Shown: positions 45,897 to 57,875 of the stretch, piece after piece | Layout of the letters: each line of letters opens with the position of its first letter | How positions within the stretch are numbered: the first letter of the stretch is position 1 | Source of the DNA: Congeria kusceri | Lineage: Eukaryota > Mollusca > Bivalvia > Myida > Dreissenidae | Direction of reading: 5' to 3' | Assembly (NCBI GenBank): GCA_027627225.1 | Contig: CM051029.1 | Span: 11,393,715-11,457,714 of the forward strand | DNA: 64,000 bases | The notes under the pieces: generated by a model | Told to the model about the DNA's origin: nothing | The model's input: only the letters and a program-made list of their open reading frames with translations | Database searches by the model: none | Program-made: the position numbers and the translations under genes

Positions 45897-47160
45897 TGTC
45901 GAGCCCGCTTGCGGTAAGCTCGATATAGCTGTCACAATTTTTGAGTGTATGTGCAGGCGTGCATTAGTCCGTGAGTGTGTGCGTTAGTCCGTCAGAGCTT
46001 GTCCGGACTGTAACTTCATCATTCATCATGCAATTTTAAATAACTTACTACAAATGTTCACCATGAGTTGACGGCGTGTGCGTGTAAGACCTGTGTCCCT
46101 AGCTCAAAGGTCAAGGTCACACTTAGAGGTCAGAAGTCAAATTTGGGCATAATACAGATTTTCCGGACTGTAACTTCATCATTCATCATGCAATTTAAAA
46201 ATAGCTTACCACAAATGTTCACCAGGTGGAGACGGCGTGTCGCGTGTAAGACCCGTCTCCCTAGGTCAAGGTCACACTTAGAGGTCAAAGGTCAAATTTG
46301 AGCATAATACAGCTTGTCCGGACTGTAACTTCATCATTCATCATGCAATTGTAAAATGACTTGCCACAAATGTTCACCATGTAGAGACGGCGTGTCGCGT
46401 GTTAGACCCGTGTCCCTATCTCAAAGGTCAAGGTCACACTTAGGGGTCAAATATCAAATTTGGGCATAATACAGCTTGTCCGGATTTTAACTTCATCATT
46501 CATCAGGCATTTTAAAAATAACTTGCCACAAATGTTCACCATGTGGAGACGGTGTGTCGCGTGTAAGACCCATGTCACTGGCTCAAAGGTCAAGGTCACA
46601 CTTAGAGGTCAAATGTCAAATTTGGGCATAATACAGCTGGTTTGGACTGTAACTTTATAATTTATCAGGCAGTTTTAAAATAACTTACCACAAATGTACA
46701 GCATGTGGAGATGGCATGTCGCGTGCAAGACCTGTGTCCCTAGCTCAAATGTCAAGGTCACACTTAGAGGTCAAAGGTTAAATATGGGCATGATGCAGCT
46801 TGTCCAGACAGTAACTTCGTCATTCATCAGGCAATTTTACAATAACTTGACACAAAATGTTCACAATGTGGAGCTAGCGTGTCACTCGCAAGACCTGTAT
46901 CCCTAGCTCAAAGGTCAAGGTAATACTTAAAAGGTCAATGCTCAAAATATGGGCATGATACAGCTTTTGCAGACTGTAACTTCATCATTCAAACGGCTAT
47001 TTTAAAATAACATGCATCACCCTGTTGAGAGGACATGTTGCGCGTAATGCCTGTGTTCCGAGCTCAAAGGTCAAGGTCAGACTCATTTTTAAATAATTAC
47101 AAAATGAATGGCATTATTGGCAACAGGCTCGACATGTTGCCGACTGGCATCTAGTATTAT
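45897..47160 (+). repeat. GTCGAGC-family tandem-core element, complete copy
   Basis: Hairpin TCGAGCCCGCTTGCGG / GTAAGCTCGA, then GATATAGCTGTCACAA and about seven core units with GACGGCGTGTCGCGT and CTCAAAGGTCAAGGTCACAC. It ends CAGGCTCGACATGTTGCCGA. Confidence 0.8.
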
Positions 47161-47499
47161 ATCTTGATTTTGAAATTATTCGACAGTAATGTTTCATTAT
47201 GATTCATTAAGTTGGTGAGCGACCCAGGGTTATTTTGCCCTCTTGTTTCTATATAAAGTTTAGGCCTGTCTCTTAAATTTCTAACATTTTTTACCAGCGT
47301 GGCAATAAAACTGCAGAAATCGGATGGATGACCAAATTAAAAGGTTCACTTCTGAACATTTATTTCCATACCACATTCATTGATTGTTGAATATTTGTAG
47401 ATTTGTTTTGCTCACATATTGCTAATATTGTGAATTTTGCACAATTTGCCATTTAATTGCCGAGTAATCACCCTATCTGTTCAATTTTTTTTATGTTTT

Positions 47500-48235
47500 T
47501 AGCTCACCTGAGCACAACGTGCTCATGGTGAGCTTTTGTGATCGCCTTTTGTCTGTTGTGCGTCGTCCGTCGTCAACATTTACCTTGTGAACACTCTAGA
47601 GGCAACACTTATTGCCCAATCTTCAATAAACTTGGTCAGAACATTTGTCCGAATGATATATCGGCCGAGTTCGAAACTGGGTCACGTGGATTCAAAAACT
47701 AGGTCACTAGATCAAATTGAAGAAAAAGCTTGTAAACTCTCGAGAAAGGCAGTCTGCCAGGGTGTGGGGCAGTTTTCCTTATATGGCTATGGTGAAACCT
47801 TGCGAACACTCTAGAAGTCACATTTTTAGCCCAATCATCATGAAACTTGCTTAGAACATTTGTTCTAATGATATCTCAGCTGAGGTCGAAAATAGTTCCG
47901 GTCTGTTGAAAAACATGGCTGCCAGGGGGTGGGGCAGTTTTCCTTGTATGGCTATAGTGAAACCTTGTGAACACTCTAGAAGTCACATTTTTTGCCCAAT
48001 CTTCATGAAACTTAAGCAGAACATGTGTTCTAACGATATGTCGACTGAGTTCGAAAATGGTTGCGGTCTGTTGAAAAACATGGCCGCCAGGTGGTGGGGC
48101 AGTTTTCCTTATATGGCTATTGTGAAACCTTGTGAACACTCTAGAAGTCACATTTTTTGCCCAATCTTCATACAACTTTCTCAGAACATTTGTTCTAATG
48201 ATATCTCGGCCGAGTTCGAAAATATATATAATTAT
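47500..48235 (+). repeat. AGCTCACC-family element
   Basis: Perfect 5' hairpin AGCTCACCTGAGCAC / GTGCTCATGGTGAGCT at about 47502, then three to four units like 4930. It stops in an ATATATA stretch at about 48225. Confidence 0.75.
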
Positions 48236-48295
48236 GTCCACAGAGCACCAAGTTTCGTGTTTTACAGTGCAAAACAGTGAAGTACCTTGAATGTC

Positions 48296-48346
48296 GCATT
48301 CTGATTCACTTTCAGATAAGTCAAATGGATTGTCATCAGAATCATC
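48296..48346 (-). CDS. Weak candidate exon, acidic (DSDDNPFDLSESESECDIQ)
   Basis: On the minus strand TTGTTTTTAG precedes an acidic frame DSDDNPFDLSESESECDIQ and a donor CAAG/GTACTT. Phase 1 in and out. No partner exons were found. The plus strand also has an acceptor and open frame here, so the orientation is uncertain. Confidence 0.25.
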
Positions 48347-48592
48347 TAAAAACAAAAACAACAACATCAATTACAAAACAAGAATATCGGTAGAAACAAT
48401 GGATGCTCCCCGATACCGCTTTGCCTCTAAATGTGGCCTTGCAACTATCATTAAAATGGTCATACTGGTTCAGTAAGTTTTTGGTTTTTTTTCTCATTCA
48501 CAAGATGAGGGTTCTCAAGTAATCCACCATCCAAAAGTTACTGAAAAATAAACTGCTGACATAAAATCATTATATTAAGACTTTCTGTAGCA

Positions 48593-48674
48593 TAGGGAAA
48601 GATCCAGAGCAAAATAGTAGGGTGCTGCACAATGCACCTTGTTGGTTGCCCCCTGCTGCAGGGATCTTTCCCTA
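48593..48674. repeat. 82-base element with 12-base perfect inverted ends
   Basis: TAGGGAAAGATC and GATCTTTCCCTA bound a stretch with AGGGTGCTGCACAATGCACC. Could be a tiny MITE or a structured RNA hairpin. Confidence 0.45.
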
Positions 48675-48922
48675 GAAGCAACAACAACTAACATTACAAT
48701 AAATCGGCATTATTTCATGTTTTTCCAATAAATTATTGCAAATGTTATATATAGTTAATATATAGTATATACTTAACTTCACTTCGTAAAAAATGTAGTT
48801 GCAGCATAGGTTTTTAAATGTAATCTGTGTACAGTGAGGCTTTGGAAGTTTTTCTTAAGTAAAGACTAGTAGCAAAAGAACAAGTTTTCCTTGATTTGTT
48901 TTTACCTTAGGCGTAAAACAAT

Positions 48923-49184
48923 ATGTTTGTTTCAGTTATACCCGACCTACTCTAAAAAAATGCCCCGACCCTAGAACATTTTATTGGGTTTGTCCGATTG
49001 ATTTTTGGTTTATTTACCTGTTTAATTCATTAAATGTGTTTTTGGATAAATAAGTGTTTTGTTTTGATAGCATCTACTTATTCAGTTTTAAAATCTACAA
49101 GTTGACCATTTACAAAAAGAAAAAAAGAAAAAATCCCGACCTACCTACCCTAATTATTTTGGGCATGTTACCTGAAACAAACAT
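48923..49184. mobile_element. MITE with ATGTTTGTTTCAG inverted ends
   Basis: 13-base perfect terminal inverted repeats (ATGTTTGTTTCAG / CTGAAACAAACAT); CCGACCTAC occurs near both ends. No ORF. Confidence 0.55.
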
Positions 49185-49930
49185 TTATTTTATATTACGC
49201 ATTAAGTGTTTGTAATCATTATCATGCAACCACAATTTTTGTCCACCCGATAACTAAGACATACAATATTTTAATTTATTCTGAAAGTACAATATTCTTA
49301 TTCATTCTGAAAGTACAGACAGACAGAGGTCTAAATCCCATCAATAGGTAGGAGACTCCTCAAAGCACTTGTGTGATGGTGAGCTTTTAATAGCTTGTGA
49401 CTATTGTTATACCCGAACAATGTTTTTCAGGGATTGTTTTTCAACATCTAAGGGACCATTAGAGGCCTCAGAAACATTGGCATAATGGTGGCATTTTGCA
49501 CAGAAACATTTCCTTAAAAAGTTTTTCCCCTTTCACTGGGGGCTGACTGTGTAAACTAAAAGTGTTTCACAACGACAAAATGTTTGTGTTTCTTCATGAA
49601 AACTAATACATACAGCGTGTTTCATTTCCTGAATTTTATAATGATTTTGTTGATAAACAAACACATAAAACATGAAATGAAAAAAAATCCCTGCATAAAC
49701 ATCAAACATTTTCCAGTAAGGCACAAAATAAACAAAAAACAAAATGAAAATCACAAAAGAAATAGTCAAAATTTAAAATCTTATTACCATTGACTTCTGA
49801 TTTGGTGGCTTTATCAATATAACCCTAAAAAGCAAAATGTCTTTAAATTTTATCTAGAACAGCTGTTGCTAACGAATCTATGGGTTTTTTCGTGGAAAAA
49901 TAGAGTGACGTGTACATGATTTGACGATGA
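49185..49930. other. No recognised features
   Basis: AT-rich. Short frames on both strands (49533-49793) are low-complexity and not convincing. Confidence 0.35.
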
Positions 49931-50805
49931 ACTAGAATTGTCACAAGAGTGACGACTATACCCCCACAGTCCATTTGAAGGAAATGCACCCAAAGATAAT
50001 GCTTTATTTCATGTAGTTACACTTATTTACTTAAAATAATTTAATTAATTTAATGTGAAGTCTTTCATGAGATAATGTCTGGAAACTGTGTTTCTAGTGA
50101 TTCAAGTCAAACGAGCCATAACTCTGTCAACAGTTGGTGGTTTGTAACCAAAGTCAATCTTGACCTATATTTTATAATGTTACACGAAACTACCTAAATT
50201 AATTCAAATTTGTGAATCCTTTCATAAGTTATTGTCCGGGAACACTGTTTTTAGGGAATTTAAGTCCAAAAGGGACCAATGCTCTGTCAACATTTAGTGG
50301 TTTGTAACCTGGAGTCACACTTGACCTGTATTTTATAATGTTTTACATATGTACATGAAATTGTTTGAAACTGTAAAGCCTATCTTGAATTATTATCAGG
50401 AAACTGTGTTTTTATGGAATTTAAGACAAAAAAGGGGGCATATCATAGTTAAAATTAAATGGTTTGTAACTTAATTCGAACTTGAATTGTATTGTATGAC
50501 ATGACATATGTGTGCCTAAAATTATTTGAATATGTCAAGCCTTTCTGGATTTATCGTGCTGAAACCATGTTATTATTGATTTAAATTCAAAAAGGGGGTA
50601 TAACTGAGTCAAAATTCAGTGGTTTGTAACCCAAGTTGAAATTGGCATGTACATTATGATGTTACACATGTGTACCAAAATTATTTGAATATGTCAAGGC
50701 GTTCTCTAGTTATCATCCGGAAACCACAAAAACCAACAGATTGACGGACCGACAAGCTCACTCCTCCTATATACCCCCCAAAAAGTTCGTTTGTGGGGGT
50801 ATAAT
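49931..50805 (+). repeat. Repeat with TATACCCCCAC start and GTGGGGGTATAATGA end
   Basis: Opens CACAAGAGTGACGACTATAC and CCCCCAC. Four units of about 150 bases with AGTGGTTTGTAACC and TATTTTATAATGTTACA follow. It closes TTTGTGGGGGTATAATGA, the inverse of the start. Confidence 0.6.
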
Positions 50806-50869
50806 GAAAAGCATAAAAAACACCTACATAATTTTTGTTTCCAACAAAACTCCATTTACAGGTCATTGG

Positions 50870-51620
50870 AAAGGGCCTGTCAAAACAAGTCCTATTTTGA
50901 CAATAGTGCTGTATTTTGACCTTTCACCTCAAGGTATGGCCATTTCGCGCGACACGCTGTCTCATATAGGTGAACATTTGTGCCAAGTTTTGTCGAAATT
51001 CTTTCATGCATGGCCAAGTTATAGAGCGGACAAGGCCTATTTTGACAATAAAGTGCAGAATGTTGACCTTTGACCTCAAAGTTTGACCTTTACCTTGAAG
51101 GTAGTGGTTCTTGCGCGCGACACACCGTCTCATATAGGTGAACATTTGTACCAAGTTATTTCGAAATCCCTCAATGCATGGTCAAGTTATAGAACGGACA
51201 AGCCCTATTTTGACAATCAAGTGCTGTATTTTGACTTCACCTCAAGGTATGACCTTGACCTTAAAGGTAGAAATGCGGTTTTTGCGCGCTACACGCCGTC
51301 TCATACAGGTGAACATGTGTGCCAAGTTATTTCGAAATTCTTTCATGCATGGTCAAGTAATAGAGTGGACAAGCCCTATTTTGACAATAAAGTGCTGAAT
51401 TTGGACCTTCGATCACAAAGTTTGACTTTAACCTTGAAGGTAGCCATGTGGTTCTTGCGCGCGACACGTTGTCTAATATAGGTGAACATTTGTGCAAAGT
51501 TATTTCGAAATCCTTCGATGCATGGGGAAGTTACAGGCCGGACAAGTTTAACGACAGACAGACATACTTACGGGACAAAGTGATTCCTATGTAGCTCCCC
51601 TCCTACCTACTGGTAGTGGG
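50870..51620 (-). repeat. CAAGAACCACATGGCTAC family, reverse orientation
   Basis: On the minus strand it has GACGGTGTGTCGCGCGCAAG, CATGCATTGAGGG-like and AGGTCAAAGGTCAA motifs in four units, as at 21660. On the plus strand it ends GGTAGTGGGGGTATAATGAA. Confidence 0.7.
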
Positions 51621-51676
51621 GGTATAATGAACAGTGGCAGAGTCACATGAAAGTTATGCAGCCGGTACTTGGGTGA

Positions 51677-52316
51677 ATGAAACACCTGCTTTGTGATTTA
51701 GTAGATAAGATTAAGTTTCCCGACTATACAGAGGTTCAGTATTCGGGCTGGTCAACTTTACCAAGAAGTGTATCCCAATCTAAAGATCCATTATCCAAGG
51801 TTTTGACTTCAGTAAAGAGAGACATTATATATCAGAACCTGAAGCCAAATAAAGAACAACTCTTGAATATATGAATGTTTTTATTGTTTGGCACTCAAAT
51901 ATTTATGAAAACCAATGAAGATGAAAGCAAAGCAGAGTAGTAGCGAACGCAATTGTGGGATTTGTAACCATACTTATGCAAATAAGTGGAGCTTGCTAAA
52001 ACACTTGAAGACCCCAGCACATGTACAAAATATTAACATGAGGGTAACAAGATCCAAAGTGCACATAATCAAGAGACAAAACTTTGGTGACCACAAATGT
52101 GGACAAAATTCTGCAAGTGAGGAAAAGGTCTCAAAGAATAATCTTAAATCTATAGTGTTACGTTCGGATGAATAGGATGCTGTCTGTGTAAAGGGAAGTG
52201 CATGTCTGGATTCCAAAACAGATGTCAAGCATGAGAATGTGTCTGTTAGTCAGGGATATTCGACCTACACAGAATCAGGTGAAAGTGGAAAATCAAACGA
52301 ATTACTTAAAACGTAA
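51677..52316 (+). pseudogene. Broken intronless ORF with one C2H2 zinc finger
   Basis: The first part reads LVDKIKFPDYTEVQYSGWST. After a stop at 51872-51874 and a change of frame the sequence reads CGICNHTYANKWSLLKHLKT, then PAHVQN, a C2H2 finger (C-x2-C-x12-H-x5-H). After a TAG at 52173-52175 the same frame stays open to TAA at about 52316 (CLDSKTDVKHENVS). Two disablements and no introns fit a processed pseudogene or relic exon. The parent gene was not recognised. Confidence 0.45.
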
Positions 52317-52585
52317 CCGAAAAACTTAACGAACGCAGACGCTGACGCAGAAGCAGACGACATAAGCTTGACATTTTTCTTAAATGTACGCAGCGTAACG
52401 CCATAGTTTGTTGTGGAATAACACATAAACATTTGTTTAAATGCATGGTTTAATTCCTATGCATCCAGACTTCTGTCTGTGGGTTATTTGCCAGCAAACG
52501 ATGGCGTAAATTTATTATTTCTATGATATATAACACATTTGGTCTCCCAAAACATGGTATTGAAGTGCTTTTGAAATACACACAC

Positions 52586-52760
52586 CTCTCTCAATGGCAG
52601 ATTTTCAACTCCATAGTCGAACCGTATTTCTTCTCCAATGGAGATGTCTCTTGAAATGTTGTCCAAAACAATTAGTTTCATTTGAGCGTTGTTCTGTGCA
52701 GTGCCGACTTTAGCATCGTTAATATACCGACACAACATTGTGCTGGTTGTTGCATCAATA
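52586..52760 (-). pseudogene. Degraded SET-domain exon, second KMT5A-like copy
   Basis: On the minus strand TTTTATTTGTAG precedes (S/C)IDATTSTMLCRYINDAK, then NAQMKLIVLDNISRDISIGE and EIRFDYGVENLPLRE, with donor GAGAG/GTGTGT. It aligns with exons 3101 and 4125 of the large gene and starts in the same phase, but here the two exons are one. It lacks about eight residues (the SHLILFAL strand), and the catalytic NH is ND. No upstream SET exons or downstream domains were found nearby. Probably a relic, though the frame is open. Confidence 0.75.
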
Positions 52761-53029
52761 CTACAAATAAAAGAAGCAATGAATCTGGTTTTGCAATTAA
52801 CACACAAGTTTTATTTTTTTATAAAAATGACGAACAACCACAAATAATGTATGTTAGGTGCCATCCGGCGGCAGTTTCTAATTTCGACGGGGCATTAGAA
52901 ATACGGTTCAAAGTTTTGTACAAAATTCAAGGCTAGGTTTATCTTAAATGTATTGCAACTGTAATCATCACCAGCAAATGTTTGATAAATTGTATTATTA
53001 TTTTTTTGACAAATATACTGACAACTGCC

Positions 53030-53178
53030 CTACTTTAATCAGAGGTAGGGAAGAATGGCCATAGAAATTATTTCATGACCAATCACCACACAAGTTATGT
53101 GGCTGGGCTGGGGATCAAACCCATGATCCTCGGGTTGACAGTCCAGCGCTCTACCAACTGAGCTAGCCAGCCCGGCCC
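53030..53178 (-). mobile_element. tRNA-derived SINE, copy 3
   Basis: On the minus strand GCCGGGCTGGCTAGCTCAGT, then GGTTTGATCCCC (B box with changes), CACATAACTTGTGTGG and GGTCATGAAATAATTTCTA. Independent of the duplicated pair at 12078 and 20974, so it confirms the element's borders. Confidence 0.8.
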
Positions 53179-53349
53179 TGAGACGATGGACAGACGACTC
53201 AACGACCGACAATGACTGACCATAATAGCCTAACCTTAGGCGAGCTATGTATATCTTCCTATAAAAACATGTATCTAGTTCTGATTAAGAACTGCATTGT
53301 ATATTTCTCTGTTTTAATGAGAATAATTTTGAAATTTTAACCACTGGGG

Positions 53350-54209
53350 CAGCGATTTTTTTGGCCCATTGGGAACGGGTCCGGTACCATATAATTGGGA
53401 ATTTGCGCGTCGTAAAATCACCAAATTGGGTAATATCGATTCGTGAAAGCACAATCAGTAAAATAATTTTGTTAAAAGCATAAACATTCACTTTTCAATT
53501 GTTTAAACCTATTTAAATGGATCAAAACTAATAAAACAAATTGAAGATGTCAATATAAACAAAAAACATTCAAATATATAAAAAAAGTCATGTTCACTTT
53601 GACCTTCAATGATGCTGCTACATGACAGAGCCCCATGATCTAGCAAATCCTGATTTGGTTCGTCATGATTTAGTTAATTCAGTACGAGTTAACCTGGGTA
53701 CAAGTTTGGCCAGTTACCGTTTAAGAGTACGTCTGTTAAAGACGGTTCTGACACCGTGACAGGCTAAAAGCCGCATTCCGTTAGTGATTTACTTGCCTTC
53801 CAATCCGACTTTATAAATTGCTTTCTATAAGATTTGCTATTGTGACTCATTTTAGGGATTTAAACATTTGATTGTTACGATAATCGATGCAATTATGTTG
53901 TTGTTTTCAATTATAACAAGTGTGAACAATTTCAGACTGGTTTTGCGTTCGCATTAAACTGTGTATACGACTCCGTATTAAGATCGATAACAAGTAGTAA
54001 CCAGTCAGAATGACATAGCGTCATTTCAGAACGGTTTGGAAAATATAGAGAGAAATAAACAAAATATTTACCATTTTAATTAGCTTTTATTGGGTTTTTT
54101 CTTTTTTTTTTAAATTGGGAAGGGTCCGGGGCATTTTGGGAACGAGTCTGTGGGTCATTGGGAACGGGTCCGTTAACCGGACCCGTCTTAATAAGGGAAA
54201 AAATCGTTG
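53350..54209. mobile_element. hAT-like non-autonomous element with CA(G/A)CGATTTTTT ends
   Basis: The left end CAGCGATTTTTTTGGCCCAT and the right end, inverted, CAACGATTTTTTCCCTTATT match in the first dozen bases. GGGAACGGGTCCG-type motifs sit inside both ends (53370, 54090-54190). The interior is AT-rich and non-coding. No clear 8-base target duplication. Confidence 0.6.
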
Positions 54210-56470
54210 TGGGTATTTGAATTAGTGCAAAAATGAATCAACTGAAACATAGTGTCTATACTCCCCTTGGAGAAGAAAGAGGCACACCAAAAATTACTGT
54301 AGGAAATGTGTATATAAACACTTTAACACACTTGTTGGCATATTCCAAATAATTATTAAAATTCAGGGGATCAAACTACACTGTACTTCATACTTACAGC
54401 CATTTTCACTCTTGAATACATTGCTAAATCATCATTTCTGGACCTAAAATTTAACAGGATTCATATAAATTATTACTTTATATACACCATATTTCATCTA
54501 ATAAATTCTAACATTGCATTGTCTAATTCTCAAAAATTCCGACGACACTGACCATAAAATAAGACACACAACAACGTTTGGAATACTAATGGTAAATTTA
54601 AGATACAGACAGTGTGCTTCCCTTCTTTTCTGACAAGTGGAATGCACAAATTCTGATATCAGCACACTATGTACTGTACATGGTTCATACTCAAGTTTTG
54701 CTCACAAATTCAAGGACTTTTCAAGGGCAGAATTGTGATTCAAGGCCAATATTTGGATATTAAGAGTATTCATTCACAACTCCGCGAGGGTCTTTTATTT
54801 TTAATTTATTTTCTACATAGAATTAACTAAAAAATTAAAAACAAAATATCTTCAGATGTTTAGTGTTAAAGACAAAGTAGTGCAACACGGCGGTCAGTTA
54901 ACCGTATCACACTTTTCCTGGGTAAGCTGAATAAACACAGACAATTCTAAAAGTAAATCAACAGAGATACTGTCAATGTATCCCAATTGGTAAACTCAAG
55001 AGAATGTTTTGGTTACATACAAGTAAATAGCTAGAGAACGACTGTGATTTATTTGGGTCTCTCATTTGACTGAATTTGGGGCCGAAATTTTGCCCCATTC
55101 CTCTTCTTTAAAAGTATGTATTTTCCCCATATTTTAACATTAAACCCCTCATCCCAGAGTGTAAGCTTTATTTTGATAAAAAAATGACCAAAATCAGACA
55201 AAACTTGACTAAGATAGAGGAATTTTTGTAAACATGTAGTTGATTCAGAGCAATTTTCATCAAACAATGGTTTGTGCATAATTTCATGGTTTTCCTTGAA
55301 ATCGAAATATTGGGGGTCACAATGACCCCCATGCTTGTAATTGTGGGGGGACATGTGAAAACTTTGGGGGGTTTTCATCAAACTACATTTAATAGTGATA
55401 CACATTGCTAAATATAGTGACTGGTGTAATTAATACTTAACTGTCCTTTCAGATTTTCACCTTAAACAATTCTAGCATCAAACAAAGTGCAGAAAAACCG
55501 TGAGTTATCTGAATCAGTTAAAAAAAATAAAATTCACTCACATTTACTCACTGAATAATATTTTCTCTTAATTGAGAGCTTTTCTATTTTCACTTTCAGT
55601 TTCACTACATGCATTTTCTGACAGAAATGACATTATATTTACTTTTAAAAAATGGAAGTTATAATTATCATGAAAACAATGTTTAAAGGATAACAACATT
55701 ACATATTTTATTTTCATTTAAGTTCAACAATAAGCAAACAGAAAACATATGAACCAAACATTCATGGACATTCAGTGTCTATCTGTCATTCTAATTTTGA
55801 CAGCTTTGCATCTGTATCAATATAGAGCTACTCTTTGTGTAATTATAGTCAGTAGGTGTGAAAAACGTTTATATAACATAAATTTTGGATGTAGATTTTC
55901 GGAAGTCAAAATCATGTCAAACCAAACTTCTAAGTATGAATTAGAACCCAAATATATGGGTCAATTCAATGCTTTGAAATATGATGCATTTCTTCAGAAA
56001 TTGGAAATTGCATCCACATGGAGGCAAAGGGATTTTTTTTAGGATCATTTCATGAAAAATGCGACAATGACACAAGATGTGTGCGTCATGGAAAACCCTG
56101 AATTTAATTTACTATTTGAGGCAAAATAAATCATTAACTTCAACTTCAACTTTATACTGTCAAAAGTCAATACCGAATAGAGTAGACAGCCGCATGTCAG
56201 GACGAGTGTTAAAGAATTTAAGAGGAGATAAAAAGATTATAAAAACTCGAAAGACAAATGAAAGACTTACTAGTAATACTACTAGGGAAAAATGAGTTTA
56301 TGTGATGTTGTGTTTTTGAGTAATTAATGTTTTATAACAACCTAAAATATAAATTTGCAATATAACTGTAATTAATCAAGAGGTCAAAAGCAGGAATGGT
56401 ATTAATGGGTTCTGAATAATCCATTCCTAGTTTCGATTTACTTACTATAAGCCTGCAAAGATTTTCCACA
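54210..56470. other. No recognised gene; possible decayed repeat at 55050-55400
   Basis: AT-rich. On the minus strand a 118-codon frame (55049-55405) contains no recognised motif and overlaps G-rich tracts (TTGGGGGTCA, GTGGGGGGAC). At about 56160-56295 a basic frame RMSGRVLKNLRGDKKIIK runs to a TGA and could be a last exon, but no upstream exon supports it. Confidence 0.3.
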
Positions 56471-56473
56471 ATA

Positions 56474-57263
56474 CTGGTGAGCGAGTATTTGTCGGACGAA
56501 ATATGCATTTATTTTGGGACAGTTTTAATTCATGAACAAACTCAACGATGAAAATTCGCGTGTAGCATCCTTGGTTGATTATCCGTTTGTGTATATAAAC
56601 AAAATAAGTTTCACTTGAGCGGATGCGCAACAATAGAGGCCCTGAAAGGGGTACATAAAACAAGGTCTTTTTCACATTGACAGTAGTATTTTCCGGACGT
56701 TTTTTTTAACAGTGAAATATACGGAGAAATGCTTTATAACTTTATTTAATATATATAGATCTAAGAAAACAAATAAACAATCAGATGCGTAATTTATATC
56801 AAAATAAAACCACTTTATCAATGATTAAATAATTACTATAGAGTATAAGTAAGGCGTTGAAACAAATACGGAAGCATGACGTTTTAAAGAGTTTATTAGA
56901 CGCTACGTTTCTATGTAGCTACTATGCACGTCCTTAACGTCGTAACGGGTCAAATAATGTTCTGCCAGAGTTTGTCTGCTATAATGAGCAGACAGCCAAA
57001 ACTATCACAAACCCTGTTTGGGCCCCAAATTGGGATTTTATCGCGCATGCGCACGTCATTTACTTCCCCAGACGACAGTTGCATGCGTATCAGACTATCA
57101 ACATAAACATTTGGGGGGTTTACAAAAAAGTTAACTCACTTTTTTCGAAGAAAATATAAGCGTTTATTTCATTACGTTGTTAAAATAAGAAAAGCGGTTA
57201 CGAAATGCGAATATTTAAAAAAGTCCGGATTTTACTACTGTCCGACAAATACCTGCTAACCAG
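56474..57263. mobile_element. Two nested inverted-repeat elements
   Basis: Outer ends: CTGGTGAGCGAGTATTTGTC and, inverted, CTGGTTAGCAGGTATTTGTC. Inner ends at about 56682 and 57240: CAGTAGTATTTTCCGGAC and, inverted, CAGTAGTAAAATCCGGAC. The inner element sits close to the right end of the outer one. No coding capacity. Confidence 0.65.
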
Positions 57264-57870
57264 TCGAGTATTTTACACTGCGGTGGGGAAATTTTTATCG
57301 ATCGTATAAATGTAGCCATGCTTTAGAATTTCAAATATGATAGTATATGCATTTTACAGCAGTTTTATTCTACCTTAAACTTTATTATTCTGATAAAAAC
57401 AACACAGATTCTATATTTTCTGGCATTGCTTATATCGAACAGACATCGTGCCTTGGTTTAAACATATTTATTTTGAATAAGGATTGCATAGAGAAATGCA
57501 CAACATAAGTTTGTAGGATTGGAACGATAGCTAAGGTAGTAGGGTTCCTTTCCTCAATAGTACAGTTACATATATTGTGACGGTCTTTCCATATAAAATA
57601 TACAATAACAAATAATGATAATGTTAAATAACCTTGGAAATATGTGTTAAGCATAGTGTTTAAGTATTAACAGGGATTCGAACTGGAAGTCAAAGCATGA
57701 AAGAGAATATATGTATGGAACCGAGAGTTATACTTATGCAAATCTGCCTGAAGCGTCAATGAAATTATGGACTGCATCAAAAACAGCATAATTATCACTT
57801 TGAGAAACATTATCATCCCGATACAGAAGTGTGCGCAGTGATACATTTATATATTCTCCAACAATTGTTG
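57264..57870. other. No recognised features
   Basis: AT-rich stretch between the nested inverted-repeat elements and the reverse-transcriptase remnant. Confidence 0.35.
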
Positions 57871-57875
57871 TTAGC

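Noticed and set aside
47876..48370. 164-codon minus-strand frame
   Set aside because: All but the first 30 codons translate the AGCTCACC-family repeat; only the acidic N-terminal piece was kept, as a weak exon candidate.
55049..55405. 118-codon minus-strand frame
   Set aside because: No recognised motif, low-complexity composition and no splice partners; it overlaps sequence that looks like a dispersed non-coding repeat.
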